Source: Novosphingobium meiothermophilum (GTDB lineage Bacteria > Pseudomonadota > Alphaproteobacteria > Sphingomonadales > Sphingomonadaceae). From it: 64,000 nucleotides of DNA. Position 1 is the stretch's first letter; every line of letters begins with the position of its first letter. Position numbers and translations under genes: made by a program. The DNA lies in the NCBI RefSeq assembly GCF_003171715.1, contig NZ_QGHL01000004.1, positions 1-64,000 on the forward strand, read 5' to 3'. Shown here piece after piece: positions 16,599 to 24,878 of the stretch. The notes beneath the pieces are model-generated. The model made no database searches and was not told the DNA's origin. It saw nothing but the letters and a program-made list of their open reading frames with translations.

Positions 16599-18215
16599 CT
16601 AGAGCCGCTCCTTCTTCAGCCGCAGCCCTGCCTTTTCGCGATCCCATGTATCGGGCGTGATGCCTTCGGCGCGCAGTTCGGCCTTCATGACCTTGGCGGT
16701 GGGCGTCTTGGGCAGTTCTGGCATGATGCGGATATAACGCGGCACCATGAAATAGGGCATTCTTGCCGCCAGAAACTCGGACAGTTCCACAGGGTCGATC
16801 TCGGCCCCAGGCACCGGCGCGATCACTGCCATGACCTCGTCTTCCGAATATTCGCTTGGCACACCGATGACGGCCGCCTCGCGCACATGGGGATGGGCCG
16901 TCACATCGCTTTCGACCTCGAACGAGGAGATGTTCTCCCCTCGTCTGCGGATTGCGTCCTTCACCCGGTCGACGAAATAGAAGTAACCTTCCTCGTCACG
17001 GCGGAAAGCGTCGCCGGTGTGGAACCAGCCATTGCGCCACGCGCGTGCCGTTGCTTCCGGGTTCTTGTGATAGCCGCTGTTCATGGCCCAGGGCCGATCC
17101 GTCCGCACGATCATCTCGCCAACGGCGCCCACCGCCACCTCGCAGTCATTGGCATCGACGAGCCGGACCTCGACCCCTGCGCGCACTTTGCCGCAGGTGC
17201 CAAGCCTGACCGGATTGGGTTCGGACACGATCGGAGAGGATATCTCGGTCATGTTGAAGATCGTGTAGACATCGATGCCGAAACGTTCATGGAACGGTCC
17301 GGCCGCCTCTGTCAGCGGCACCATGAACGCCTTGCGCACGCCGTGGCTGCGGTCTTCCGGTCCGGGCGGGCGCTTGATGAGGAATGTCGCCATTACGCCC
17401 AGCAGGAAGATCACCGTGCAGCCGGTGCGGCGCACGAAATCCCAGAACGTGTCGGTCGAAAAGTTCTCCATCAGGGCAATCGAGCCGCCACGCGCCAGCA
17501 TGACGAAGGGAATGCCCAGCCCGCCGATGTGGAAAACCGGCATGTTCACGAGGAAGCGATCCTCGCCGGTCACGAAATGCCAGCTTTCCGGGCCGGCATT
17601 GGTATAGAGATGCAGGTAGGACGAAAGCACGCCCTTAGAAGGCCCGGTGGTGCCCGATGTGTAGATGATCGACTGGGTATCCCAAGGCTCGATCGGGGCG
17701 TCGAGCGGAGCAAGGTCCGCTTCCGCCCCATTCACCGTGGCAAAGGCGTGAACGGCGAAGTGGGCAGGAGCGGCCCCCTCGCCCACCTGGACGATCGTGT
17801 TCACCCCGGCGGTATCGATCCCTTCCAGTCGGTCAAGCAGGCCTCCATGGGCGACGAGAACACTGGCGTCCGAGTTCGCCAGAACGTGTTCGAGAATGGA
17901 CCCGCGATAGGCTGTGTTGAACGGCACGAATACGCCGCCAAGGTAATTGATCGCGTAAAAGGTAATGAGTGCCTCGCGCCCGTTGGGAAGCCACACCGCG
18001 ACGTGATCGCCGCGCTTCACGCCCAGCCTTTGCAGCCCGGCAGCCTTGCGCACGATCAGATCGCGCAGTTCCGAATAGGTCCACTGGCCGCCATCCTCGA
18101 ACACGGCATAGACCGCGTCGGGCTGCGAAGCGGCATAATCATCAACAAGATAACGCAGCACGCACTTGCGGCGATCCAGAACGCGCGGATCGGCGTGGGA
18201 CTTGTCATCAGGCAT
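16599..18215 (-). CDS. AMP-dependent acyl-CoA synthetase/ligase (CaiC-like)
   Basis: A 538-residue ANL-superfamily enzyme that joins a carboxylic acid to CoA via an acyl-adenylate. The AMP/P-loop motif YTSGTTGPSKG is at 185-195, GWFHTGD at about 416, the hinge region DRVKDAIRRRGENISSFEVE after it, and the C-terminal catalytic Lys is in PKTPTAKVMK. The closest style is crotonobetaine/carnitine-CoA ligase (CaiC). The ATG at 18215 overlaps the tetR stop by 8 bases. As last gene of the ADH-tetR-ligase operon it probably activates the acid released by upstream oxidations; the substrate is unknown. Confidence 0.9.
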   Translation of the reverse strand: MPDDKSHADPRVLDRRKCVLRYLVDDYAASQPDAVYAVFEDGGQWTYSELRDLIVRKAAGLQRLGVKRGDHVAVWLPNGREALITFYAINYLGGVFVPFNTAYRGSILEHVLANSDASVLVAHGGLLDRLEGIDTAGVNTIVQVGEGAAPAHFAVHAFATVNGAEADLAPLDAPIEPWDTQSIIYTSGTTGPSKGVLSSYLHLYTNAGPESWHFVTGEDRFLVNMPVFHIGGLGIPFVMLARGGSIALMENFSTDTFWDFVRRTGCTVIFLLGVMATFLIKRPPGPEDRSHGVRKAFMVPLTEAAGPFHERFGIDVYTIFNMTEISSPIVSEPNPVRLGTCGKVRAGVEVRLVDANDCEVAVGAVGEMIVRTDRPWAMNSGYHKNPEATARAWRNGWFHTGDAFRRDEEGYFYFVDRVKDAIRRRGENISSFEVESDVTAHPHVREAAVIGVPSEYSEDEVMAVIAPVPGAEIDPVELSEFLAARMPYFMVPRYIRIMPELPKTPTAKVMKAELRAEGITPDTWDREKAGLRLKKERL

Positions 18216-18882
18216 GGCCGCTTCCTTCCGGCTTGACCATCTTCTGCACCATGGTGATCGCGTCCATCACCACTTCGGTAGCCGACCAGCGCCCGCCCTC
18301 GTGATACCACAGCGCGATCCAGCTCAGCAGGCCGGAAATCCAGATTGCCGTGCGCGAGGGGTGCATGACGTCGAACTCGCCGCTGCGCTTGCCTCTTTCC
18401 AGCAAGGCCGCCAGCCGTGTGTCGAAAGCATGCCGAAGGTCGCGGATGCGCCTTGCATCATCGGGATGGAGCGACTTTTCCTCGCGCAGATAGACCGTCA
18501 CGTAGCGCTGGTTCTCGATGATGATCCGCGCAACGCGCTCAACCACGATCTTTAGCTGCTCGCTTGCCGAACCTTCGACGCTAAGCGCTTCCTCCAGCGC
18601 AGTCAGCGAAAGGCGGATGCCCGTCTGGCAGATCTCGTAAAGCAGTTCACCCTTGTTCTTGTAATACGAATAGATGAACGGCTTGGTCACGTTAAGCTGC
18701 TCGGCCACGGAATCCAGTGTCGTCGCCTCGTATCCCTTGGCGAAGAAAAAGTGGCTGGCTTCCTCAAGTATCCTGCGCCGCTTGTAGGCGGTGATCTCGT
18801 CCTTGAGCTGGGCTGCCGCGCGCTTTTTTCTGGGCTTTTCCATGAAGTCCGCAATGTCGATGATGTCGGCCGCGTTCTGCAT
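18208..18882 (-). CDS. TetR-family regulator of the BVMO/P450 island
   Basis: A 224-residue TetR-type repressor. Helix-turn-helix: RRRILEEASHFFFAKGYEATTLDSVAEQLNVTKPFIYSYYKNKGELL, seen at about 36-82 and given here in pieces (key segments FFAKGYEATT and VTKPFIYSYYKNK). The C-terminal half is an effector-binding domain of the AcrR/FadR type. The ATG at 18882 overlaps the ADH stop as TGATG; an ATG at 18843 (MEKPRKKRAA) is a possible internal start. Related palindromes at 20087, 24512 and 24718 overlap the island's promoters and are its likely operators, implying autoregulation. Confidence 0.88.
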   Translation of the reverse strand: MQNAADIIDIADFMEKPRKKRAAAQLKDEITAYKRRRILEEASHFFFAKGYEATTLDSVAEQLNVTKPFIYSYYKNKGELLYEICQTGIRLSLTALEEALSVEGSASEQLKIVVERVARIIIENQRYVTVYLREEKSLHPDDARRIRDLRHAFDTRLAALLERGKRSGEFDVMHPSRTAIWISGLLSWIALWYHEGGRWSATEVVMDAITMVQKMVKPEGSGHA

Positions 18883-20057
18883 CAGCCCATCGCGGTCCGC
18901 AAGATTTCCATCACATCGTCGGCGGTCCGGATCGGGCGCGGATTGGTGCGTCCCCAGATGTCCTCCAGCGTATATTCCGAAACGAGCTTCAGCTTGTCCT
19001 CGCCGACGCCGACCTCCTTCAGACTGCGCGGCATCCCCAGCCCGCGTATCAGCTTGTCCAGCAGTTCGGACGCCGGCCGCGACGCATCGCCCAGACAGGC
19101 GCTGATGCGCTTCTGCCGTTCGGCATTGACCGGAAGGTTGAACGCCTGAACAAACGGCGACATCACGCACGAAGTGTAGCCATGCGGAACATCGCAAGTG
19201 CCGCCGAGGACATGACCGATGGCATGGCTTGCCCCCATGGGCACGCCGCCGATGATCGGGATCATCGATTGCCAAGCGCCGATCTGGCACTTGAGCCGGG
19301 CATCAAGATTGCCCGGATCGGCCTTAACCGCTGGCAGGCCCTCGGCCAGAAGCCGGAGCGCGCTATCGGCAATACCGTCACAGAAATCGTTCGACAGGAA
19401 CGATGCCAGCGTTTCCGTTGCATGATCGACCGAGCGCACGCCGGTTGAAAGCCATAGCCATTCGGGAGTGTGCACGGTGATCGCCGGATCAAGCACGACG
19501 CAGACGGGAACCATGTCACGCTGGGTGTAGGCCTGCTTGAGCTTGATCGCCTCATCCGTCGCGCCCGAAAGCGGATTGAACTCTCCGCCCGAAAGCGTGG
19601 TGGGCACGCAGATGGCGCGCACGTCCGGCCCGGCAAAATCGGGAATGATCATGGCTCCGGCTTCGTCGACACGCACGCGATAGTCGTCAAACTGTTCGAT
19701 CGTGGTGATGTTGTGCTTGAGGCAAATCAGCAGGATCTTGCCCGCATCCGTCACGGAACCGCCGCCGACGGTCACGACCAGATCGGCACCGGCAGCGCGC
19801 GCCGCATTTGCCGCTGCCAGCACATCTCTGCGCGGGGCATGGGGCTGGATACCATCATGCGTGGCGGCATGACGATCGCCAAGTGCGGCTTCGATCCGGC
19901 GGATTTCGTCGGTATGCCGGTTGAGGAAGCTGCTCGCCAAGATGAACACGCGCCGCGCCGCGCGTGCGGCTGCTTCCTGCGCAACTGCTTCTGCTGCCGG
20001 CACACCCAAGGTGACGCGTTCGGTTGCCGTGAGGATGACCTGTGAGGCCGTGACCAT
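18882..20057 (-). CDS. Iron-containing (group III) alcohol dehydrogenase, maleylacetate-reductase-like
   Basis: A 391-residue NAD(P)-dependent alcohol dehydrogenase. The cofactor loop GGGSVTDAGK is at 98-107. Likely metal ligands are Asp190, His212 (DHATE), His278/His282 (ASHAIGH) and His292 (VPHG). Length and the GTCDVPHGYTSCV block fit the iron-ADH family, closer to maleylacetate reductase than to FucO. The ATG at 20057 has GGGAG upstream. It is the first gene of the operon ADH-tetR-ligase and probably oxidises an alcohol freed when the BVMO product ester is hydrolysed; this step is inferred. Confidence 0.88.
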   Translation of the reverse strand: MVTASQVILTATERVTLGVPAAEAVAQEAAARAARRVFILASSFLNRHTDEIRRIEAALGDRHAATHDGIQPHAPRRDVLAAANAARAAGADLVVTVGGGSVTDAGKILLICLKHNITTIEQFDDYRVRVDEAGAMIIPDFAGPDVRAICVPTTLSGGEFNPLSGATDEAIKLKQAYTQRDMVPVCVVLDPAITVHTPEWLWLSTGVRSVDHATETLASFLSNDFCDGIADSALRLLAEGLPAVKADPGNLDARLKCQIGAWQSMIPIIGGVPMGASHAIGHVLGGTCDVPHGYTSCVMSPFVQAFNLPVNAERQKRISACLGDASRPASELLDKLIRGLGMPRSLKEVGVGEDKLKLVSEYTLEDIWGRTNPRPIRTADDVMEILRTAMG

Positions 20058-20084
20058 TGCCGCTCTCCCACCACTTGCTTTGCT

Positions 20085-20098
20085 TATACTGATTGGTA
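20085..20098 (-). promoter_or_regulatory. Candidate TetR operator overlapping the -10 of the ADH-tetR-ligase operon
   Basis: The imperfect palindrome TACCAATCAGTA (minus strand, 20098-20087) overlaps a -10 like TATAAG by two bases, 30 bases upstream of the ADH start. It shares the TAC-N2-AT-N2-GTA pattern with the palindrome at 24512. A TTGACC lies farther upstream but 26 bases from TATAAG, too far for a standard -35. The stretch 20099-20231 has no other recognisable feature. Confidence 0.55.
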
Positions 20099-20231
20099 GC
20101 AATTTTAGAATGTGGGTCAATTAAAGATTTGTCTTGCGATGAAACCGTCCGCAGCGTCCCTGCGAAACGTAGCGCTGGACGCTCATGCGCGGTCTTCACG
20201 CCAGCCGACGACGCAGCACAGCGAATATGCT

Positions 20232-21218
20232 TCAGGCTCCATCGGGCACCACCACCAGCTTCCCGCCCCGGCCCCGCCGCGAAAGCGCAAGAAAGGCGTC
20301 CTTCGTCCGGGAAAGCGGATATGATGCAATCGGCGGCGCTGGCAGTTCGCCGCTTTCGCAACGCCGGAGAAGGTGCGAAAGGCGCGATCTGAAGTTCGCG
20401 CTGTCGCCCTCGGCAAAATGGCGAACGTCAACGCCCACAAGCGCCGCGTTCTTGAGGAGGGCAAGGTTGACCGGCAGCGCCGGTATCCCTCCCGCTGCAA
20501 AGCCCACCACCAGATGCCTTCCGTCCTTGGCCAGCGAACGAAAGGCTGGCTCGGTGTAGTCGCCGCCAAGGGGGTCCACCACCAGATCGGGCGCCGCGCC
20601 ATCAAGAACCGTGCGCAGCTGCGCGCGCCAATCGGCCTGAGACAGATCGACAGTGGCATGCGCTCCGCGCGCCATGGCAGGTTCGCGCCGTTCCGCACCC
20701 GATACGCCGGCGATCACCCGCGCGCCCTCCGCCTTCGCAATCGCCATGGCGGCACCGCCAACCCCGCCATTGGCCCCCAGCACGAACACGGTTTCACCGG
20801 TCCGCAAGGCGCCCCGCACGTTCAGCGCATAGTCTGCCGTGGCATAATCAAGCAGGACAGAAGCCGCGGTCGCAGCGCTCAATCCTTCGGGAACGGCAAC
20901 GAGCGAGGCCGAAGGCACCACGCAGTAATCCGCCAACCCTCCGCCCATCAGCCATGCAGCAGCTTTCTGGCCGGGCATCCATGATGCAACGCCATCTCCC
21001 ACGGCATCGACTGTTCCGGCAATTTCGCCGCCCGGAACGAAGGGCAAGGGCGGCTTCCACTGGTATTTTCCCGAAATCAGCAAGCCATCGACAAAGCCGA
21101 GACCTGCCGCGCCCACCCGCAAGCGCACTTCGCCGGGGCCGGGTTCGGGCAGCGGTGCCTGCTCCTCAATCTCCAGCGCATTGATGCCGTCCAGCGCGTT
21201 GATGACCACACGCTTCAC
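20232..21218 (-). CDS. MDR-family NADPH:quinone oxidoreductase-like protein
   Basis: A 328-residue medium-chain dehydrogenase/reductase without the zinc-binding Cys/His residues. GroES-like N-terminal half (PGPGEVRLRVGAAGLGFVDG, PFVPGGEIAGTVDAVG), then a Rossmann domain with VFVLGANGGVGGAAMAIAK. Members reduce quinones, enones or enoyl compounds with NADPH. The start is the GTG at 21218, overlapping the P450 stop (GTGA). It is the third gene after BVMO and P450, so it may reduce an enone intermediate or feed electrons to redox partners. Confidence 0.88.
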   Translation of the reverse strand: MKRVVINALDGINALEIEEQAPLPEPGPGEVRLRVGAAGLGFVDGLLISGKYQWKPPLPFVPGGEIAGTVDAVGDGVASWMPGQKAAAWLMGGGLADYCVVPSASLVAVPEGLSAATAASVLLDYATADYALNVRGALRTGETVFVLGANGGVGGAAMAIAKAEGARVIAGVSGAERREPAMARGAHATVDLSQADWRAQLRTVLDGAAPDLVVDPLGGDYTEPAFRSLAKDGRHLVVGFAAGGIPALPVNLALLKNAALVGVDVRHFAEGDSANFRSRLSHLLRRCESGELPAPPIASYPLSRTKDAFLALSRRGRGGKLVVVPDGA

Positions 21219-22459
21219 GCGGCATCATCCCACGCAGCATGGAGCGAGGTCAGGCCCCGGAACAGGAAATTGTCCCGCCACTGCGCGCTGGCCGTATCGA
21301 CCCGCATGTGCGGCAATTCGCGCGCGAGATGTTCGAAAGCCACCCGCGTCTCGATCCGTGCCAGTTCTGCCCCCACGCAGAAATGGATACCGCCGCCAAA
21401 TGTCAGGTGCTCGGCATCGGTGCGCCCGATATCGAAGGTATCGGGATCGGCAAACTTGCGCGGATCGCGGTTCGCCGCGCCGATCAGCGTCAGAACCCGC
21501 TCTCCCGCACGCACGGGATGGCCACAGATCGCGGTATCGGCAAGCGCGGTGCGATAAGTGGCGATGAGCGAACTTTGATGGCGCAGCGCTTCCTCGCAAG
21601 CCCCCGGCGCCATTTCCGCCGGATCAGCCACCAGCCGCGCCCACTGCGCAGGGTGCGCGTGCAACGCATGAAGTCCGTTGCCAATGATGTTCGCGGTGGT
21701 CTCGAAGCCCGCGCCGAACAGGCCGATGGCCACGGTGATCGCCTCGTGCACTGAAAGCCCGCCCGGTTCCTGCCCGGTGCGCGCCAGCGCGGTCAGCAGG
21801 TCATCGCGCGGATGGGCGAGCCGGTCGGCGAACTGGGCTTCGAAGAACGCCTCAAGCTCGCCAATCCGCCGGTTGGCCAGCGCCAGCTCTTCCGGGCTGA
21901 GGATGCGCGCCTCGAAAACCGTGAAGGCCTCTGGAATCGCGGCAATAAGGTCTGCCATTTCAGGCGCTTCGTAATCGATGCCCATGAGATCGCAGATGAC
22001 CATGACCGGGAACTTGTAGGCAAACCCCGTAATGAGATCGATCGCCCCTTGTGCCCTGAAGCCGTCAGTCAGTTCGGCGGCAATCTCGCGGATGCGCGGC
22101 TCCATGGCGCGCACCCGCTTTGCCGTCAGCGAACCAACCACCAGATTACGGATGCGCGTGTGCTGGGGCGGATCCTGCATGATGAAAACTTCGGACAGCC
22201 AGCGATAGGCCGGATTGGCCAGCACATCGAAATCAGGCCCGTAGAACAGCCGCAGATTTGCGGCGAAGTCTCCGGTGCCGAAATCCCTTCGGTTCATCAG
22301 CACATCGCGCACATGTTCGTGGCGGGAAACCACCCAGTAGCCGTATTTCGACCAATGGAACGGATCGTGTTCCCGCAGGGCGGCGAAGGTTGTCCAGGGA
22401 TCGGGGATCAGTGCCGGGTCCGAGGTATCGAGCGGCACAATTGCAGCTTGTGGTTCCAT
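21215..22459 (-). CDS. Cytochrome P450
   Basis: A 414-residue soluble bacterial class I P450. The I-helix oxygen-activation motif AGFETT is at 250-255, ExxR at Glu290-Arg293, and the heme loop FGGGIHFCVG at 354-363 with axial Cys361. The BVMO stop is 34 bases upstream. The start at 22459 (MEPQAAIVPL) is preferred over 22480. No ferredoxin or ferredoxin reductase is encoded in the island, so electrons must come from elsewhere. It probably hydroxylates the carbon skeleton handled by the BVMO; the CYP family cannot be assigned by eye. Confidence 0.93.
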   Translation of the reverse strand: MEPQAAIVPLDTSDPALIPDPWTTFAALREHDPFHWSKYGYWVVSRHEHVRDVLMNRRDFGTGDFAANLRLFYGPDFDVLANPAYRWLSEVFIMQDPPQHTRIRNLVVGSLTAKRVRAMEPRIREIAAELTDGFRAQGAIDLITGFAYKFPVMVICDLMGIDYEAPEMADLIAAIPEAFTVFEARILSPEELALANRRIGELEAFFEAQFADRLAHPRDDLLTALARTGQEPGGLSVHEAITVAIGLFGAGFETTANIIGNGLHALHAHPAQWARLVADPAEMAPGACEEALRHQSSLIATYRTALADTAICGHPVRAGERVLTLIGAANRDPRKFADPDTFDIGRTDAEHLTFGGGIHFCVGAELARIETRVAFEHLARELPHMRVDTASAQWRDNFLFRGLTSLHAAWDDAA

Positions 22460-22493
22460 GCAACTCCTCTCCCCCGGCAAGATCAGGTTCGGA

Positions 22494-24446
22494 TCAGGCG
22501 GCGCGCCCGGCCTTGTCCTCCAGCGTTCCTGTAAAGACCAGATCGTCCGGGTTTGCCTCGCGCGTCATTCTCCAGAAGGCATCATTGCGCCACGGCGTGA
22601 TCGCCACCACGCGCCCGCGCGAATTGCGATACCAGTTTGTCGCCCCCGGATGGGTCCAGACCAGCTTTTCGTGTGCGGCATCGATCTTCGCCTTGTAATC
22701 GGCATAGACCTCTTCCTGCACTTCGACCGCTTCGGCGCCGGACCGCGCCAGCGCCTCGATAACGCGCATCGCGTAGTGCGCCTGGTTCTCGATGTTGCGG
22801 ATCATGCTGCCGCCATGGCCAGAGCCGACATTGGGGCCAAGCAGGATGAAGAAATTGGGAAATCCGGGGACCAGCGTGCCCAGATAGGCCGCCGCGTTGT
22901 CGCCTTCCCAGAAGGCATGAAGATCGCGGCCATCCCGTCCGATCACGTCGTAAGAGCCAAGGACATTGGCGGCCTGGAACCCCGTGGCAAGGATCAGCAC
23001 GTCGGCCTCGGTCTCGGACCCGTCCTGTGCGACCAGCGTTGATCCCCGCACCTCGGCCAGCCTTTGCGGCACCAGCTTCACATGGGGCTTGCGCAAAGTG
23101 CGATACCAGCCGTTGTCGAGCAGCATCCGCTTGGCAAAGGGCGGATAGTCGGGAAGCACCAGCGGCAGCAGATCCTGCCGCTCGCCAAGCTCCTCGCGGA
23201 CATAGCGCGTGAAGAACTCGCGGTGCCCGTCGTTGATGGCATTGACCGCGCGGTCGGGCGCGGGCCATTCGGGATCACGGAAAAGGGTGCCGTGAACGCG
23301 GTCGTTGAACGTCCACGAAAGCCGCTGCTCCACCCATGCCCGGTAAAGCGGCACGGCCTGCATGAGATAGCGAACGCCCACCGGAACCGGCTTGCGGAAC
23401 TGCGGGAATGGCGCGGCCCATTGCTTGGACCGGGCAAACAGGGTCAGCTCGGCAACGTCGTCGGCAATGGCCGGAACAACCTGCATTGCCGAAGCGCCAT
23501 TGCCCACCACGGCGACACGCTTGCCCTTGAGATCAATATCCTGCGGCCAGTCGCTGGTGTGGACGACCCTGCCTGCAAAACCCGAAAGGCCCTTGATATC
23601 GGGCACCAACGGCATGTTGAGGATGCCGACCGCGCTCATCACGATGTCGGCGTGGTGAACTTCATGCGTTCCATCGGCAAGCCGCACCGTAACCTGCCAC
23701 TGGTTGCGATCCGCCAGCCACTCTGCACGCTCTACCTTGGTGCTGAAGCGGACGCGGTCATAAAGCCCCGTCTCTCTCGCCGTTTCGAGGAGGTAGTTCT
23801 CGATCTCGTCACGCAAGGGGAAGAAGGCCGACCAGTCATTCGGACGGAACGAGAAGGTATAGGTAAGGTTGGGCGTATCGACACCGCAGCCCGGATAACG
23901 GTTCTCCCACCAGGTCCCGCCGAACTCGGCATTCTTCTCGAAGATCACATGTTCGATGCCCATTTCCCGAAGCCGCACTGCGGCCACCATGCCCGAAATA
24001 CCTGCCCCGATAATGATTGCCTTCAGCGGTCTTGCCAGACGGGCAGGCTCCGGCACGGGATCGAAGTGCATGGTCGCGGCGATGATGTCGCCATATTCGG
24101 CGGGCACCGGTTCGGTCATGGCAACAGCGAGCATCGCCGCCAGATCGGCATTGGCCGGACGTGGCAGCGCCGGTTCGCGGCCATCGATCCACGCGGTGAT
24201 CGCATCCCACGCAGCATCGCGGATCTGCGCCTGCACCTCATCGGGCAGACCGCCGGTGTCGTTGTCGTCCAGCCCCTTGCCGCGCTGCGGAGCATAAGGC
24301 GGCTCAAGATACCGCCTGTCGCCGGTAAGCTGGACCAGAACCATCAGCAGCGCGGGAATGTTCGCCTCGTTCACACCCTGCCGCAGCAGCACGCGATCGA
24401 TGGCCTCTGGCGCAAAGGGACGGTCGGTGATCTTCGGAGCGTTCAT
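22494..24446 (-). CDS. Type I Baeyer-Villiger monooxygenase with N-terminal extension (HAPMO-like)
   Basis: A 650-residue FAD/NADPH monooxygenase that inserts oxygen beside a ketone to give an ester or lactone. FAD Rossmann motif GAGISG at 147-152, the BVMO fingerprint FAGRVVHTSDWP at 290-301 (FxGxxxHxxxWP), and the NADPH motif GNGASA at 315-320. About 140 residues precede the FAD domain, as in 4-hydroxyacetophenone monooxygenase (640 residues) and unlike the 540-residue cyclohexanone enzymes. It is first in the BVMO-P450-MDR operon behind a promoter with a palindromic operator in its spacer. The ketone substrate is unknown. Confidence 0.92.
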   Translation of the reverse strand: MNAPKITDRPFAPEAIDRVLLRQGVNEANIPALLMVLVQLTGDRRYLEPPYAPQRGKGLDDNDTGGLPDEVQAQIRDAAWDAITAWIDGREPALPRPANADLAAMLAVAMTEPVPAEYGDIIAATMHFDPVPEPARLARPLKAIIIGAGISGMVAAVRLREMGIEHVIFEKNAEFGGTWWENRYPGCGVDTPNLTYTFSFRPNDWSAFFPLRDEIENYLLETARETGLYDRVRFSTKVERAEWLADRNQWQVTVRLADGTHEVHHADIVMSAVGILNMPLVPDIKGLSGFAGRVVHTSDWPQDIDLKGKRVAVVGNGASAMQVVPAIADDVAELTLFARSKQWAAPFPQFRKPVPVGVRYLMQAVPLYRAWVEQRLSWTFNDRVHGTLFRDPEWPAPDRAVNAINDGHREFFTRYVREELGERQDLLPLVLPDYPPFAKRMLLDNGWYRTLRKPHVKLVPQRLAEVRGSTLVAQDGSETEADVLILATGFQAANVLGSYDVIGRDGRDLHAFWEGDNAAAYLGTLVPGFPNFFILLGPNVGSGHGGSMIRNIENQAHYAMRVIEALARSGAEAVEVQEEVYADYKAKIDAAHEKLVWTHPGATNWYRNSRGRVVAITPWRNDAFWRMTREANPDDLVFTGTLEDKAGRAA

Positions 24447-24505
24447 GTCATTCCTTGCCGGTCGCGATCAGGCATTATTCCACCGGGATAATACCACTCA
24501 TAAGA

Positions 24506-24534
24506 AATATCTACTCATCAGTATTCAAAGTCAA
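24506..24534 (-). promoter_or_regulatory. Promoter with embedded palindromic operator for the BVMO operon
   Basis: Read on the minus strand: -35 TTGACT (24534-24529), a 17-base spacer, -10 GATATT (24511-24506). The spacer contains the nearly perfect palindrome TACTGATGAGTA (24523-24512). A related half, xACTCATxAG, recurs at 24495-24504, 17 bases from its copy in the palindrome. This layout is typical of repression by blocking RNA polymerase. The start codon is 60 bases downstream of the -10. Confidence 0.6.
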
Positions 24535-24706
24535 TCGCGCATGAGTGCCATTTCCCCAATCGTCCAGCCGCACTGACGGATATGCCAATTTCGGCCGTCA
24601 AAGCGTGGGATCGTGAAAAACGGCGATGCAAGGCCCGTGGAGATGACCGCTTCGCTGCGGCTGGATGCGTCCCCTGCGGTTGCCACACTTTCTGGATACG
24701 CTCTGG

Positions 24707-24727
24707 TATAATTTCCAACCAATGGTA
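24707..24727 (+). promoter_or_regulatory. Candidate promoter and operator-like site for the CaiB-family gene
   Basis: A perfect TATAAT at 24707-24712 is followed by ACCAATGGTA (24718-24727), which resembles the ACCAATCAGTA half of the 20087 palindrome. No good -35 is seen at 17 bases; TTGCCA at 24680 is 21 bases away. The remaining 24447-24878 region holds the BVMO promoter and no further gene that I can support. Confidence 0.4.
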
Positions 24728-24878
24728 AGACGCGCGCAGGACCGCGCTGGATCACAAACGCTTCAGGCAGATGCGCGGCGCACATGGGAGACGCACATTG
24801 ATGGACACCGCCGGGCCTCCTTCTCGATCCAGCCATTCCGCCCGATCCAGCGAATGCGATTGCGAGGATGCTGGCGCG

